Positions 1-8,917 of a DNA stretch of 64,000 nucleotides are shown piece after piece (position 1 is the stretch's first letter; each line of letters opens with the position of its first letter). Both the position numbers and the translations under genes were made by a program. The notes below the pieces were generated by a model. That model made no database searches and was not told the DNA's origin. It saw only the letters and a list, made by a program, of their open reading frames with translations. Origin of the DNA: Ramlibacter tataouinensis (GTDB lineage Bacteria; Pseudomonadota; Gammaproteobacteria; Burkholderiales; Burkholderiaceae_C); assembly GCF_001580455.1 (NCBI RefSeq), contig NZ_CP010951.1, positions 2,170,001 to 2,234,000 of the forward strand. The letters run 5' to 3'.

Positions 1-598
1 CGCCGACGGCGTGAGCCTGAGCCTGGACACAGTGCAGGACGCCGAGGCCAGCGCCGTGGCGCTGCAGGCCAAGCTGCATGAAATCGACAAGGTGACCAAC
101 GCCGCGCCGGCTGAAGTGGCGGGCGAGTTCGATGCCCGTACCGACAAGCCGATCCTGCGCATCAGCCGGCGGCACCACGGGAACATCAAGAGCAGCGTGA
201 TCACGCAGGACTTCGTGCATGGGGCCGACTATGCGGCGCTGGCGGAAGCCGCGAACACCTTCCGCGGGCTGCTACATGACGGGGCCAAGGTGATTCGCGG
301 GGAAGGGGAACGGCAGAAGGAAGAGAAGGTGGGGGACTTCCGGACTGCGATGCGCTGGTTGATTTTGGAAGCGGAACGTGCGACCTCGAGGCAACGCTAC
401 AAGGGTCTGGGGGAGATGAATCCGGAGCAGTTGTGGGAGACCACGATGGACCCGAATGTGCGGCGGCTCTTGAAGGTGCAGATCGATGATGCGATTGAGG
501 CGGATCGGGTGTTCACGATGCTGATGGGGGATGAAGTGGAGCCGCGGCGGGACTTCATCGAGACGAATGCGTTGAGGGCGGCGAACATCGACGTTTAG
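1..598 (+). CDS. gyrB: DNA gyrase subunit B, C-terminal part (5' end outside window)
   Basis: The open frame enters from the left edge and encodes the last 198 residues of the ATPase subunit of DNA gyrase, which introduces negative supercoils together with GyrA. The diagnostic C-terminal block is present: [18 protein letters not shown] (about nt 391-444), then a tail ending in [12 protein letters not shown], typical of betaproteobacterial GyrB. The ATPase and most of the TOPRIM parts lie outside the window. In this group gyrB usually follows dnaA-dnaN, so the origin-proximal genes probably lie just left of the window (inference). An A/T-richer accessory island begins directly downstream. Confidence 0.97.
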   Translation, partial: ADGVSLSLDTVQDAEASAVALQAKLHEIDKVTNAAPAEVAGEFDARTDKPILRISRRHHGNIKSSVITQDFVHGADYAALAEAANTFRGLLHDGAKVIRGEGERQKEEKVGDFRTAMRWLILEAERATSRQRYKGLGEMNPEQLWETTMDPNVRRLLKVQIDDAIEADRVFTMLMGDEVEPRRDFIETNALRAANIDV

Positions 599-752
599 GT
601 GAGTGAGTGAGTTCCTTCCCGGCCTCAACAACCTTGAAAGCAACATGTGCCCCTCGCTACCCCAAGCTCGTTGGCACTCAGGTCGAAGTGAGCTAAGTGC
701 AGGCTTTGGAGATTTCCGCTGAGTATGGGTCGAAAACAACTTCCTGACTCAG

Positions 753-1208
753 TCACGGACGACCTCGAAGCGTCAATGTGAGTTCGTGCCCGCGAAGCCA
801 GTTCGCTAACGTCGATGTCACATCTTCCATAGGCAGCCGATCACGCCCGCGCAGTGCACATTCCCAGACCACTGCGACGCGCCAGCCGAGCTTTTGAAGG
901 CTTTCGAGCGTCTTTGCGTCCCGCGCCACATTCGCCTCCAGCTTGGCTCGCCAGAAGTCACGCCGCTCACGTGGCATCTTGAAAGTTGGGCAGTCGTGCT
1001 GGTGCCAGAAGCAGCCGTGAACAAAAACCACTGCCCTGTACCTAGTCAGCGTTAGGTCTGGTCTGCCAGGCAGTCGCTTTGACTGGAGACGGTACCGGAA
1101 TCCCGCGGCGTGCAGAGCCTTTCGAACCGCGCGCTCAGGAGCGGTGTCCTTGCTCCTTATGGCCCGCATGTTTCGGCTGCGGACCTCAGTATTGTGGACG
1201 TCAGGCAA
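753..1208 (-). CDS. vsr: Very short patch repair endonuclease Vsr
   Basis: This 151-residue protein nicks DNA 5' of the T in T:G mismatches made when 5-methylcytosine deaminates at Dcm sites, and so limits mutation at methylated sequences. All key residues fall at the same numbers as in E. coli Vsr: catalytic Asp51 (in PGRPD), His64 and His69 (in HGCFWH), and zinc ligands Cys66, His71, Cys73 and Cys117 (in [10 protein letters not shown]). Its start codon overlaps the end of dcm by 8 bp, an arrangement also found in E. coli, so the two are very probably co-transcribed and translationally coupled. The length is normal and the gene appears intact. Confidence 0.96.
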   Translation of the reverse strand: MPDVHNTEVRSRNMRAIRSKDTAPERAVRKALHAAGFRYRLQSKRLPGRPDLTLTRYRAVVFVHGCFWHQHDCPTFKMPRERRDFWRAKLEANVARDAKTLESLQKLGWRVAVVWECALRGRDRLPMEDVTSTLANWLRGHELTLTLRGRP

Positions 1209-2556
1209 ATTTCAGAAGACGCTCCTTTGCAGGTGCAGTTGCAGCAAGGATTCGCGGCCTCATCAGCTTGGCCACTGCAGCGAACACTGGAACGACAACA
1301 GAGTTTCCGAACTGCTTATACGCCTGTGTATCAGAAACCGGGATGCGGAAATTTGACTCTCCTGGCCCATCAAATCCCATCAGTCGAGCGCACTCCCGTG
1401 GGGTAAGGCGCCTCGGCCGGTTCTTCTGGTTCATCCGACTGTCGAGTGGCCGGTTCGGATTGAAGCCGCGGTCAATGAGAATCTCAGAGCCATCCTTGTA
1501 GTACCGCGCGGACAGTGTCCGAGCCACTGAGTCCGCAGATACCAAGCCATACCCAAAGCCGTTTCCTTTGGCCTTGTGCTTGATCGCATAGTTGAATAAG
1601 TATTCCCACAACTTCTGGGTGAGGATGTATTTGGGGTCAACCTCTGTGTCAAGGATGTCACCCAGTGCAGGAAGTTTTTGGGGCCGGTGCTTAAAGATGT
1701 CTGCAAGGGTGAACCCCTCATGCACATTCAGGTCTTTCCTAAAGCCCACCAGAATGACACGCTCCCGATGCTGAGGAACGAAATGGCGGCCATCAATGAT
1801 CTTCGGGTCAGCGCCGTCGCCAGCATCCATGTCCGCGACCCAGTAACCTAGCTCATCCAGCGTTTCGGCAATCACTTTGAATGTTCGTCCACGGTCATGG
1901 CTCTTGAGGTTCTTCACGTTCTCCAGCAGGAATGCAGCCGGCTTCTTGACGGCAAGAACCCGCGCGACATCGAAGAAAAGTGTGCCTTGCGTCTTGCACT
2001 CGAAGCCGTGAGCCCGTCCCAGTGCATTCTTCTTGGACACGCCAGCAATCGAGAATGGCTGGCACGGGAACCCTGCTAGCAGGACATCGTGATCTGGGAC
2101 GCTGACAGCAATATGCCGATAGGCAGCCTCCTCCGAAATGCCGTCATCGTTTGACAACGTAATTTCACGAATGTCTTTGTTGAAGACATGGTGTGACGAG
2201 TCGCAGTAGTAATTGGCCTTGTAGGTCTTCACGGCTTCCGCGTTCCATTCGCTCGTGAACACGCAACGCCCGCCAATCCCTTCGAACCCCCGCCGGATGC
2301 CACCAATCCCGGCAAATAGGTCCACGAAGTCAAACTCGTGGTGAGACGCAGCAGGCGGCTTTGGTAGCAGTTGCTCCAACGCTCTGTATTCGGCGTACCT
2401 GAGGCGCGGAGCCGCCTTGCCCTTCGCCCAGCGGTTAACTGTTTCACGGCACCAAGAGCCTGGACTCATTTGGTTGAGGTACTGACCAACGAACTTCTGG
2501 TCATAGACCTCAAGCACTCGGTTAAGCAGCGCCAACTCTTCGAGTTCAGGGTTCAT
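1201..2556 (-). CDS. dcm: DNA (cytosine-5) methyltransferase, Dcm type (predicted CCWGG)
   Basis: The 451-residue protein transfers methyl from S-adenosylmethionine to cytosine C5. Motif I DLFAGIGG is at residues 79-86, the catalytic Cys165 lies in [11 protein letters not shown] is at 212-214 and QHRER at 262-266. From memory, resemblance to E. coli Dcm runs along the whole length, including the target-recognition region ([20 protein letters not shown]) and the C-terminal [11 protein letters not shown] motif, so CCWGG specificity is inferred. The ATG at 2556 was chosen because it aligns with the Dcm N-terminus; the open frame runs further upstream but that part looks non-coding. The gene is divergent from the HNH gene and coupled to vsr, and its base composition is richer in A/T than the core genes. 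Confidence 0.95.
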   Translation of the reverse strand: MNPELEELALLNRVLEVYDQKFVGQYLNQMSPGSWCRETVNRWAKGKAAPRLRYAEYRALEQLLPKPPAASHHEFDFVDLFAGIGGIRRGFEGIGGRCVFTSEWNAEAVKTYKANYYCDSSHHVFNKDIREITLSNDDGISEEAAYRHIAVSVPDHDVLLAGFPCQPFSIAGVSKKNALGRAHGFECKTQGTLFFDVARVLAVKKPAAFLLENVKNLKSHDRGRTFKVIAETLDELGYWVADMDAGDGADPKIIDGRHFVPQHRERVILVGFRKDLNVHEGFTLADIFKHRPQKLPALGDILDTEVDPKYILTQKLWEYLFNYAIKHKAKGNGFGYGLVSADSVARTLSARYYKDGSEILIDRGFNPNRPLDSRMNQKNRPRRLTPRECARLMGFDGPGESNFRIPVSDTQAYKQFGNSVVVPVFAAVAKLMRPRILAATAPAKERLLKFA

Positions 2557-2710
2557 ATGTGCTTTTTTACAGTGAACGAAGTTGTGGCACTGTATCACTC
2601 GTTTCACCCAGCGAATACGTCCAGCTGTTCCATCCAAACAACAACCCCAGCCTTGACCTACATTTGGATACCAGCTAGTCTGTCTTTTTGCTGTAACGAG
2701 AATGTGAACT
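2557..2710. promoter_or_regulatory. Divergent promoter region between dcm and the HNH gene
   Basis: This 154-bp A/T-rich spacer separates two divergently transcribed genes and must carry both promoters. On the plus strand TTGACC (2653-2658) and TAGTCT (2676-2681) are 17 bp apart, a plausible sigma-70-type promoter for the HNH gene. No obvious controller-protein operator was seen. Confidence 0.35.
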
Positions 2711-3454
2711 GTGGCTACTGACTGGAGCAAGATTTTCGACAACTTTGGCGTCAAAACGGTCACGAAGACGGACAAAGGAAAGGGCGCGTATGTTCCCAAT
2801 GCGGCGCAACGAGATGCTCTTCATGCGGCCGGGATAGCGCCCTCGTCCAAGAGGCCTGCTCCTGGCTTCCCGGTCCCTGTGCTGGGCGACCACAAGGTAA
2901 GTGAGGTCGAAAGTTCGTACTACCACGCGGAGCGCTCGGATGCGGCCGATCGCAGTCCCGAGCCGCGGATGGGCCACAGCATCATCAGCTCTTCTTGGTT
3001 GGATCAAGGGGACCAACTCCTCATTGGGAATATCGGATCGCAGGTCTTCGCTGCAAAGGTGACTGCCGCGTCCACAGATGAGGCCACTGCGCGCGAACTG
3101 GCGAAACGAGCTGATCCGAAAACGATCATGAAGAAGGCGAAGGAGGCGAAGGGCAAGCCTCCTAAGCAACTGGTTCAGCGCGAGGATTTTGTGCGCAACC
3201 CCTTTGTCGTTGCTGGTGCACTCATGCGAGCCAATGATCAGTGCGAGATGCCGGGCTGCGAAACGCCACTGTTCGAGAGGGATGATGGCGGCCTATATTT
3301 GGAGGTCCACCACATCACACCTCTAAGTGAGGGGGGTGAAGACACATTGGTGAATGCCGCCGCCGTTTGCCCCCGTTGTCACCGGGAAATGCACTTCGGT
3401 AAGGTTCGCCTCGTCCGCCGGAAGACGCTTAAAGATCACATTGACAGCCTGTGA
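2711..3454 (+). CDS. HNH endonuclease (McrA-like C-terminal domain)
   Basis: This 247-residue protein carries a zinc-stabilised HNH nuclease at its C-terminus: Cys178/Cys183, the His200-His201 pair in EVHHITPL, Asn215, and Cys220/Cys223-His224 in CPRCH. Residues 1-160 form an uncharacterised domain that probably binds DNA or recognises the target. It starts with GTG; the nearby ATG at 2702 is followed at once by a stop. It lies divergent from the Dcm-type methylase, so the simplest reading is a restriction enzyme matched to that methylase, cutting unmethylated (or, like McrA, modified) DNA. Which of these holds cannot be told from sequence. The weak ribosome site makes the exact start uncertain. 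Confidence 0.8.
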   Translation: MATDWSKIFDNFGVKTVTKTDKGKGAYVPNAAQRDALHAAGIAPSSKRPAPGFPVPVLGDHKVSEVESSYYHAERSDAADRSPEPRMGHSIISSSWLDQGDQLLIGNIGSQVFAAKVTAASTDEATARELAKRADPKTIMKKAKEAKGKPPKQLVQREDFVRNPFVVAGALMRANDQCEMPGCETPLFERDDGGLYLEVHHITPLSEGGEDTLVNAAAVCPRCHREMHFGKVRLVRRKTLKDHIDSL

Positions 3455-3814
3455 CACCTAGGTTCTTCCTGCCGACGCGTGACTTGACAAAGCTGTTCTC
3501 TGCGCCGGACTCCAGAGCGCCGCTAGAGATGCAAAAGTGAAAGTTGAACTGGAGCTTGGCGGCGCAAGCAAGATTTCCTTGTTCACGTCAATGGTTAAGG
3601 CGTGATACACGCGTGTTTCATGGCTTGAAGTAAGAGATAGGTAGGCTTCCTCGCGGTCTCGCGGCATTGACACTCAGAGCAGCAGTTTGGACTTAGCAGT
3701 AAGCCATAGCCACCACGCAGCACGCGAACACTGTTCAAACAGCGCCGTGTTCCAGTCGACGCCCAGCGGGCGTCGACCGAGCTACTGTTCCCGTGCTCGC
3801 CTCAAAGACCGAGC
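3455..3814. other. 360-bp non-coding stretch between HNH gene and MORC operon
   Basis: No convincing gene was found here. The one short minus-strand frame (3458-3673) lacks a ribosome site and any recognisable motif. The notable structure is a strong hairpin near the right end, listed separately. The stretch presumably holds the promoter of the four-gene operon that follows. Confidence 0.5.
3755..3777. promoter_or_regulatory. Perfect 10-bp inverted repeat upstream of the MORC operon
   Basis: GTCGACGCCC (3755-3764) is mirrored exactly by GGGCGTCGAC (3768-3777) around a 3-nt loop. It ends 37 bp before the start codon of the GHKL ATPase gene. Because no T-run follows, it is more likely an operator or a leader RNA hairpin than an intrinsic terminator. 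The role is inference. Confidence 0.5.
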
Positions 3815-5296
3815 ATGAAGGAACTCCTCCATCCGCCAGACGCCCCAGCGCTGCTGGAATCCATGCGCTCCATGGGGTACACATCGGGATCGGCGCTTGC
3901 CGACCTCATCGACAACAGCATCGCCGCGCAGGCGAAGCTCGTTGAGATCGAATTCCGGTCGACACCGCGCGCATATGTCGCCATCCTGGATGACGGGGAA
4001 GGGATGTCTGCCGATGTGCTCGAAAGGTCGATGCGGCATGGCAGTACCAATCCAGTGCTTCGGCGGGACCTCCAAGACCTCGGCCGATACGGACTCGGCT
4101 TGAAAACGGCATCCCTTTCCCAATGCCGAAAACTGACAGTAGTTTCCATCAGGGACCGTGTCATCTCTGGGTACTGTTGGGACCTCGATCTCGTGTCCAC
4201 GCGCAAGGCTTGGGTGCTGATCCAGCTGGATCCAGAAGAACTCCTAAGGTTGCCGCATGTTGGGGAACTCACACAACGCAAGTCAGGAACACTGGTGCTC
4301 TGGGAGGAACTGGACCGCCTGGCTGCGGGCTATGAAACTGTAGACGCCGCATTGGGGCAACAAATGTCAACGGTTCGCAGTCACCTAGCTCTCGTTTTTC
4401 ATCGCTATCTGAGTGGTGAACATGGTTTGAAGCGGCTGCGAATCTGTATTAACAAGAATGAACTCGAGCCAGTAGATCCGTTTCTGGAGTCTCACCGTTC
4501 TACCCAGCGTCTTGCTGACGATAGCTTTGCGGTAGAAGGATCGCGCGTTTCCGTCAAGCCTTTCATCCTCCCTCACTTGAACAAACTGTCCCGACCTGAG
4601 ATCGAGCGAGCAGGAGGTAGTGAAGGTTTGCGGCATCAGCAAGGGTTCTACGTTTATCGGAACCGTCGCCTAATTGTTTGGGGCACATGGTTTGGTCTGG
4701 CTAGAAAAGATGAACTGAGCAAGCTTGCGCGGGTTCGGGTCGATATTTCTAATAGTCTCGATCATTTGTGGACTGTTGACATCAAGAAGTCCACGGCAGT
4801 CCCGCCCGAGGCCGTGCGGCGGAACCTGAGACGAACCATTGAAAGGATTCGAGGAGCAAGTGGAAGAACATTGACGTTTCGCGGACGGCAAGCAAATCTC
4901 GAATTGATAACGCCGGGATGGACAGAAATGGTGGATCGGGATGGTGTCCGCTTTGATATCAATCGAGAACACCCCGCCATTCGTTCATTGCGCGCGCACT
5001 TGGAGAGCACTGAAGAGCGGTTGCTCGACAACCTGCTCCGGATCCTGGAAAGTTCTTTCCCGGTACAAGTGCTTTACTCTCGGCTCGCCGGTGACAGTCG
5101 TCACCACGACGCCACCCATCTCGGCGAGGCTGCATTTCGCGAGATGGTTGAGACCGTGCTGGACGGGTGGGCGCCTGGCGACCCCGCGCGCCTCGCTTTC
5201 CTGACAAATCTACATCTGATTGAACCCTTCAGCAGTCGACCAGATCTGGCCAAGCGAATTGGGCTGGAAAAACTCGAAAAGAGTGAGGATGCATGA
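3815..5296 (+). CDS. MORC-type GHKL ATPase of a defence operon
   Basis: This 493-residue protein has an N-terminal HSP90/MutL-like ATPase fold. The N-box lies around residues 28-38 (ADLIDNSIAAQ), DDGEGM at about 58-63, and the ATP-lid box GRYGLGLKTAS at about 89-100. The rest is an S5-like and helical region with no nuclease motif that I recognise. Such bacterial MORC relatives are known from restriction-modification neighbourhoods with Z1 helicases, and dimerise on ATP binding to clamp DNA (family knowledge). The gene overlaps the next by 4 bp (ATGA), so translation is probably coupled. It heads a four-gene operon 360 bp after the HNH gene. The role as a DNA-sensing or loading clamp is inference. 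Confidence 0.88.
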   Translation: MKELLHPPDAPALLESMRSMGYTSGSALADLIDNSIAAQAKLVEIEFRSTPRAYVAILDDGEGMSADVLERSMRHGSTNPVLRRDLQDLGRYGLGLKTASLSQCRKLTVVSIRDRVISGYCWDLDLVSTRKAWVLIQLDPEELLRLPHVGELTQRKSGTLVLWEELDRLAAGYETVDAALGQQMSTVRSHLALVFHRYLSGEHGLKRLRICINKNELEPVDPFLESHRSTQRLADDSFAVEGSRVSVKPFILPHLNKLSRPEIERAGGSEGLRHQQGFYVYRNRRLIVWGTWFGLARKDELSKLARVRVDISNSLDHLWTVDIKKSTAVPPEAVRRNLRRTIERIRGASGRTLTFRGRQANLELITPGWTEMVDRDGVRFDINREHPAIRSLRAHLESTEERLLDNLLRILESSFPVQVLYSRLAGDSRHHDATHLGEAAFREMVETVLDGWAPGDPARLAFLTNLHLIEPFSSRPDLAKRIGLEKLEKSEDA

Positions 5297-7992
5297 CCCT
5301 TACAGAAAACGCGCGCCGACTTGAAGCCGCTACCGTCACGACCTTGTCCGAAACAGGTATTCCGAACGAGCAGGACATCCTGTCTCTGGCAAGTCAACTA
5401 CGGAAGATTCCCGTCTACTCCGTCACTGACGAAGAGTTTGATCTTGTTATTCGGCGCCTTCACCAAGCACTAAGAATTGACATGGGGCTGGGCACCAGGA
5501 TCGTGAACGAGTACACGCCTTGGCTGCAAGCGCGCAAGCCCTCCATTGACCCTTTCTACTGGCGGCGCTATCAACTGAGTCTGAAGGCTCAAGGCTTGGC
5601 GCCCAAGGTCGTGAACGCCTTGGATAACGTCACGGATGAAATACTTGACTTGTCGGGGGATCCCTCTAGCCACAACGGCTGGCCGCGGCGCGGACTGGTC
5701 ATGGGCGATGTTCAGTCCGGTAAGACATCTAACTACACAGCGCTGATCTCGAAAGCAGCCGACGCCGGATACAGACTCGTGATCCTGTTGACCGGAACGC
5801 TTGAAAGCCTGCGCAGGCAAACGCAAGGGCGGCTAGACGCAGGGTTCGTCGGGTTGGACAGTTCTGGTGTTGTCACCAGAAACAGGAAGCGTCGTGAAAT
5901 CGGCGTCGGCCTTATTGACGGCCGTCGAGCAGCGGGGGTATTCACATCCACGCTCACTGACTTTAGGGTCAGCACTGTTAATCAGTTGGGGTTCAGGCTG
6001 GATGCTTTCAACGAGCCCGTACTGTTGGTCGTGAAGAAGAACGCGCGCATTCTGGCCAATCTGACGGAATGGCTTCGCAACTACAACGCCAATTCGGAGG
6101 GGCTCATCGACTTGCCGCTTCTGTTGGTAGATGACGAGGCCGACAATGCATCCGTAAACACCAATCCGGAAAAGGCAACGGCTATCAACGCCGCGATACG
6201 CAGTGTGCTCAAGGTCTTTCCGCGCTCGACATACATCGGCTTCACAGCGACGCCTTTCGCCAATGTATTCATACACCCCGAGTCTACTGAGGATATGTTG
6301 GGGGACGACCTTTTCCCAAGAGACTTCGTATATGCCTTGGATTCGCCTAGCAACTATATTGGCGCCTCGAAGCTATTCGGAAATGTTGATAGATCTCCAA
6401 GCCTGCGACTTGTCGAAGATGGCGAAGCAATTTTTCCGAGGGGACACACAGCTGCGCTCCACGTGTCCAAACTGCCCACCTCGCTCCTGGAAAGCATTCG
6501 GACTTTTGTGATCGCCAACGCGATCATGGATTTGCGCGGCAACTGCCCGCGACATCGCTCCATGTTGATAAACGTGAGTCATTTCACGGCTGTCCAAGAG
6601 CAAGTTCGGGATATCGTCGACGAATTCATGCGAAAGCTCCAGGAGGATGTGCGGAACTATTCAGCGCTTCCAGAGGATGAGGCGCTGCAAAATCTGACCA
6701 TTGCCGACCTCCTTTCCACATACAGGTCGGAGTTTGCGGTATGCGAATTCAGTTGGACGGAAGTCCAAGCCGCCCTCTCCCGTGCGGCTCTTCCGATCAG
6801 CGTTCGATCCGTAAATCAGCGCTCGGGCGCTGCCTCTGTTTCGTACGTTGGTTATGAACAAGATGGATTGCGGTTGATTGCTGTGGGCGGCAACAGCTTG
6901 TCGAGAGGGCTAACGCTGGAAGGTCTTTGCGTCAGCTATTTCCTGCGATACACCCAGATGTACGACAGCCTTCTTCAGATGGGCAGATGGTTTGGCTACC
7001 GCCCGAACTATGAAGACCTTATGCGCTTGTGGATGACGGAACAGGCCGCCAACTGGTATTCGCACATCGCCGAAGCCTCCGAGGAGCTTCGTGATCAAGT
7101 GCGCCATATGCAGACGTCGAGGCTACGCCCGATCGACTTCGGGATAAAAGTGCGATCCCATCCTGATGCCTTGGTGATTACTGCGAGAAATAAAATGCGG
7201 CACTCCTCCGAGGTCACAAGGATCATGAGTGTCAGCGAAGAAGCCCTTGAGACTCCTCGGCTGCTCATCGATAAAGCGATCATCACCGGCAACTACAGAG
7301 CCATGATGCAGGCAATTGACCGCATCCCAAGTGAATCTCATTTGGAGGGAGCGAGCGCGGTCTGGACTGGAGTCCCCAAGGAAATCGTTGTCGAACTATT
7401 GCGCGCCTTCGTCGCGCATCCACTCAACGTCACCTTTCATCCAGAGGACCTCGCGAGTTTCGTACATCGCTCAAGCGAGCCAAAACTCCAGTGGTGGGAC
7501 GTCGTTGTTCCGAGCGGTTCGGGGAAAGACCATCCGATACGCAAGGGGGTCGCCGTTCGACTGCAGCAACGCAAATTGGCCATCGACGAGCGAAGCCGCT
7601 CCATTCTCGTTAACGAGCAAAAGCTCCGTGTCGGTTCCCGCGGTCTAGAGCGGGCCGGCATGAGTGACGCTCAAATAGCAGAGGCGGAGCGGACTTTCCG
7701 CGAAGATCCCGAGAATTCCGAAAAACAGAACGTGCCAGACAGGGCATATCGAGCATATCGGAAGCGTCCCTTGTTGGCGCTGCACTTTCTGGAAGGCAAG
7801 GTGGGAGAAGCAGACTTTGCTGTTGCGGAAGGTACGGTGTTGGGCGCATTGGGTCTGAGCTTCCCCAGATTAAGTAGTGAAAGCGAACGTGTCATTTACA
7901 GAATCAACCTCGTTGAGATTCGGAATTTGCTTTCTGGCACTGAGGCAGGTGAGGAGTCTGATGACGCTGAGGAGGAGCTAATTGAAGATTGA
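5293..7992 (+). CDS. Z1-domain superfamily II helicase/ATPase
   Basis: This 899-residue protein has an N-terminal helicase core: Walker A GDVQSGKTSN (about residues 138-147), DDEAD Walker B (about 279-283) and motif III GFTATPFAN (about 316-324). The C-terminal helicase half has SLSRGLTLEG (about 535-544) and QMGRWFGYRP (about 561-570), the hallmark of the Z1 family. Z1 proteins are predicted restriction-linked helicases that usually sit next to MORC ATPases, PD-(D/E)XK proteins and AIPR proteins, as here. It probably translocates on or unwinds DNA for the nuclease encoded next (inference). It overlaps the genes on both sides (4 bp and 11 bp). All motifs appear intact. Confidence 0.93.
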   Translation: MTLTENARRLEAATVTTLSETGIPNEQDILSLASQLRKIPVYSVTDEEFDLVIRRLHQALRIDMGLGTRIVNEYTPWLQARKPSIDPFYWRRYQLSLKAQGLAPKVVNALDNVTDEILDLSGDPSSHNGWPRRGLVMGDVQSGKTSNYTALISKAADAGYRLVILLTGTLESLRRQTQGRLDAGFVGLDSSGVVTRNRKRREIGVGLIDGRRAAGVFTSTLTDFRVSTVNQLGFRLDAFNEPVLLVVKKNARILANLTEWLRNYNANSEGLIDLPLLLVDDEADNASVNTNPEKATAINAAIRSVLKVFPRSTYIGFTATPFANVFIHPESTEDMLGDDLFPRDFVYALDSPSNYIGASKLFGNVDRSPSLRLVEDGEAIFPRGHTAALHVSKLPTSLLESIRTFVIANAIMDLRGNCPRHRSMLINVSHFTAVQEQVRDIVDEFMRKLQEDVRNYSALPEDEALQNLTIADLLSTYRSEFAVCEFSWTEVQAALSRAALPISVRSVNQRSGAASVSYVGYEQDGLRLIAVGGNSLSRGLTLEGLCVSYFLRYTQMYDSLLQMGRWFGYRPNYEDLMRLWMTEQAANWYSHIAEASEELRDQVRHMQTSRLRPIDFGIKVRSHPDALVITARNKMRHSSEVTRIMSVSEEALETPRLLIDKAIITGNYRAMMQAIDRIPSESHLEGASAVWTGVPKEIVVELLRAFVAHPLNVTFHPEDLASFVHRSSEPKLQWWDVVVPSGSGKDHPIRKGVAVRLQQRKLAIDERSRSILVNEQKLRVGSRGLERAGMSDAQIAEAERTFREDPENSEKQNVPDRAYRAYRKRPLLALHFLEGKVGEADFAVAEGTVLGALGLSFPRLSSESERVIYRINLVEIRNLLSGTEAGEESDDAEEELIED

Positions 7993-8917
7993 GTCGCGCT
8001 TCCAGTTACTGACTCCTGACGTGGACAGGCCAGTTTTCCAGCTGGTGGACGCGGCTCACCCTCTCCGCTTTTATCTTGGAAAGAACATGTCGGGAGAGTG
8101 CTCGCTTTTGCTAATCGATGCTAAGCAGCCGCCCCAAGCCAGGGACTTCAGTTCGTTTCGTGTCGAATCATTTTCTCGGGCGGAGGGAGACTGGGGGCTG
8201 ATTATTGAGTTGGATCAACCCAGACTGCTCGGCCTCTTCTCGTTGTTGTGCGAAGACCTGATAACTTCGACGGCCGACTTCGATCGTGGCACATCGGGCA
8301 CGGAGTTCGTGGTCCGCAGATTGGAAGACTGGCGACGGCTGCTCGAGCGGGGAACACCTGGTACTTTGGGCCTGTCTGAGATCAGGGGGCTCTTCGGCGA
8401 ACTTTGTGTGCTTGATCGGCTGATTGCGAAGCTCGGTACGGACATGGCTGTTTCGGCGTGGACCGGCCCTGCCGGGGCAGATCAGGATTTCATCTTTGGT
8501 TCATGCTGCCTGGAGGTCAAGGCCGTTCAACCGGCAGCGTCGTCAGTGCGTATTGCTTCAGAGCGGCAGCTCGAGCCTGGCACGCGGAGTTTGGATTTGA
8601 TAGTCATGGAACTGACAGAGGGCATCGCTGCAGGAAAAAGCCTGACTCTCTTGATTGAGGAACTGCGAACGCACATAGGACACGGTGATGCGCGAGATCA
8701 CTTCGAAAGCCGCATTCGGGAGGCAGGGTACTTTGCCAGGCCGGAGTACGACGCACCCAAGTTCACAGTCAGTTCAAGCAAAGTGTTCCGGGTGGGGGCG
8801 GATTTTCCCAGAATCGTCCCATGTGACTTGTCACCTGGGGTGCATGACGTTTCTTATCAAATCAAGCTGGCCGCTTGCGCCGCGGCGAGTGAGCCCAAGA
8901 CGTTGGACGAGCTGTGA
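7982..8917 (+). CDS. PD-(D/E)XK motif protein (DUF4420 type), putative nuclease
   Basis: This 311-residue protein contains the putative active site of the PD-(D/E)XK fold: a glutamate in RGLFGEL (about residues 137-143), an aspartate in ADQDFIF and the LEVKA strand (about 178-182). The family normally accompanies Z1 helicases and MORC ATPases, and this is the operon's best candidate for the cutting subunit. It starts with TTG at 7982, inside the end of the Z1 gene, behind a strong ribosome site (GGAGGAG, about 7970-7977). The unusual start and 11-bp overlap suggest coupled translation at a set ratio. The nuclease activity is inferred from motif residues only. Confidence 0.85.
   Translation: MKIESRFQLLTPDVDRPVFQLVDAAHPLRFYLGKNMSGECSLLLIDAKQPPQARDFSSFRVESFSRAEGDWGLIIELDQPRLLGLFSLLCEDLITSTADFDRGTSGTEFVVRRLEDWRRLLERGTPGTLGLSEIRGLFGELCVLDRLIAKLGTDMAVSAWTGPAGADQDFIFGSCCLEVKAVQPAASSVRIASERQLEPGTRSLDLIVMELTEGIAAGKSLTLLIEELRTHIGHGDARDHFESRIREAGYFARPEYDAPKFTVSSSKVFRVGADFPRIVPCDLSPGVHDVSYQIKLAACAAASEPKTLDEL

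Noticed and set aside
272..739. Long minus-strand open frame opposite gyrB
   Set aside because: It is antisense to clear gyrB sequence and rich in Arg/Pro/His, the usual shadow of a high-GC gene.
2557..2799. N-terminal extension of the dcm frame
   Set aside because: The added residues run over the divergent spacer and the start of the HNH gene and do not resemble Dcm; the ATG at 2556 aligns with the family.
3458..3673. 71-aa minus-strand frame between the HNH and MORC genes
   Set aside because: No ribosome site, no motif and atypical composition; treated as non-coding.
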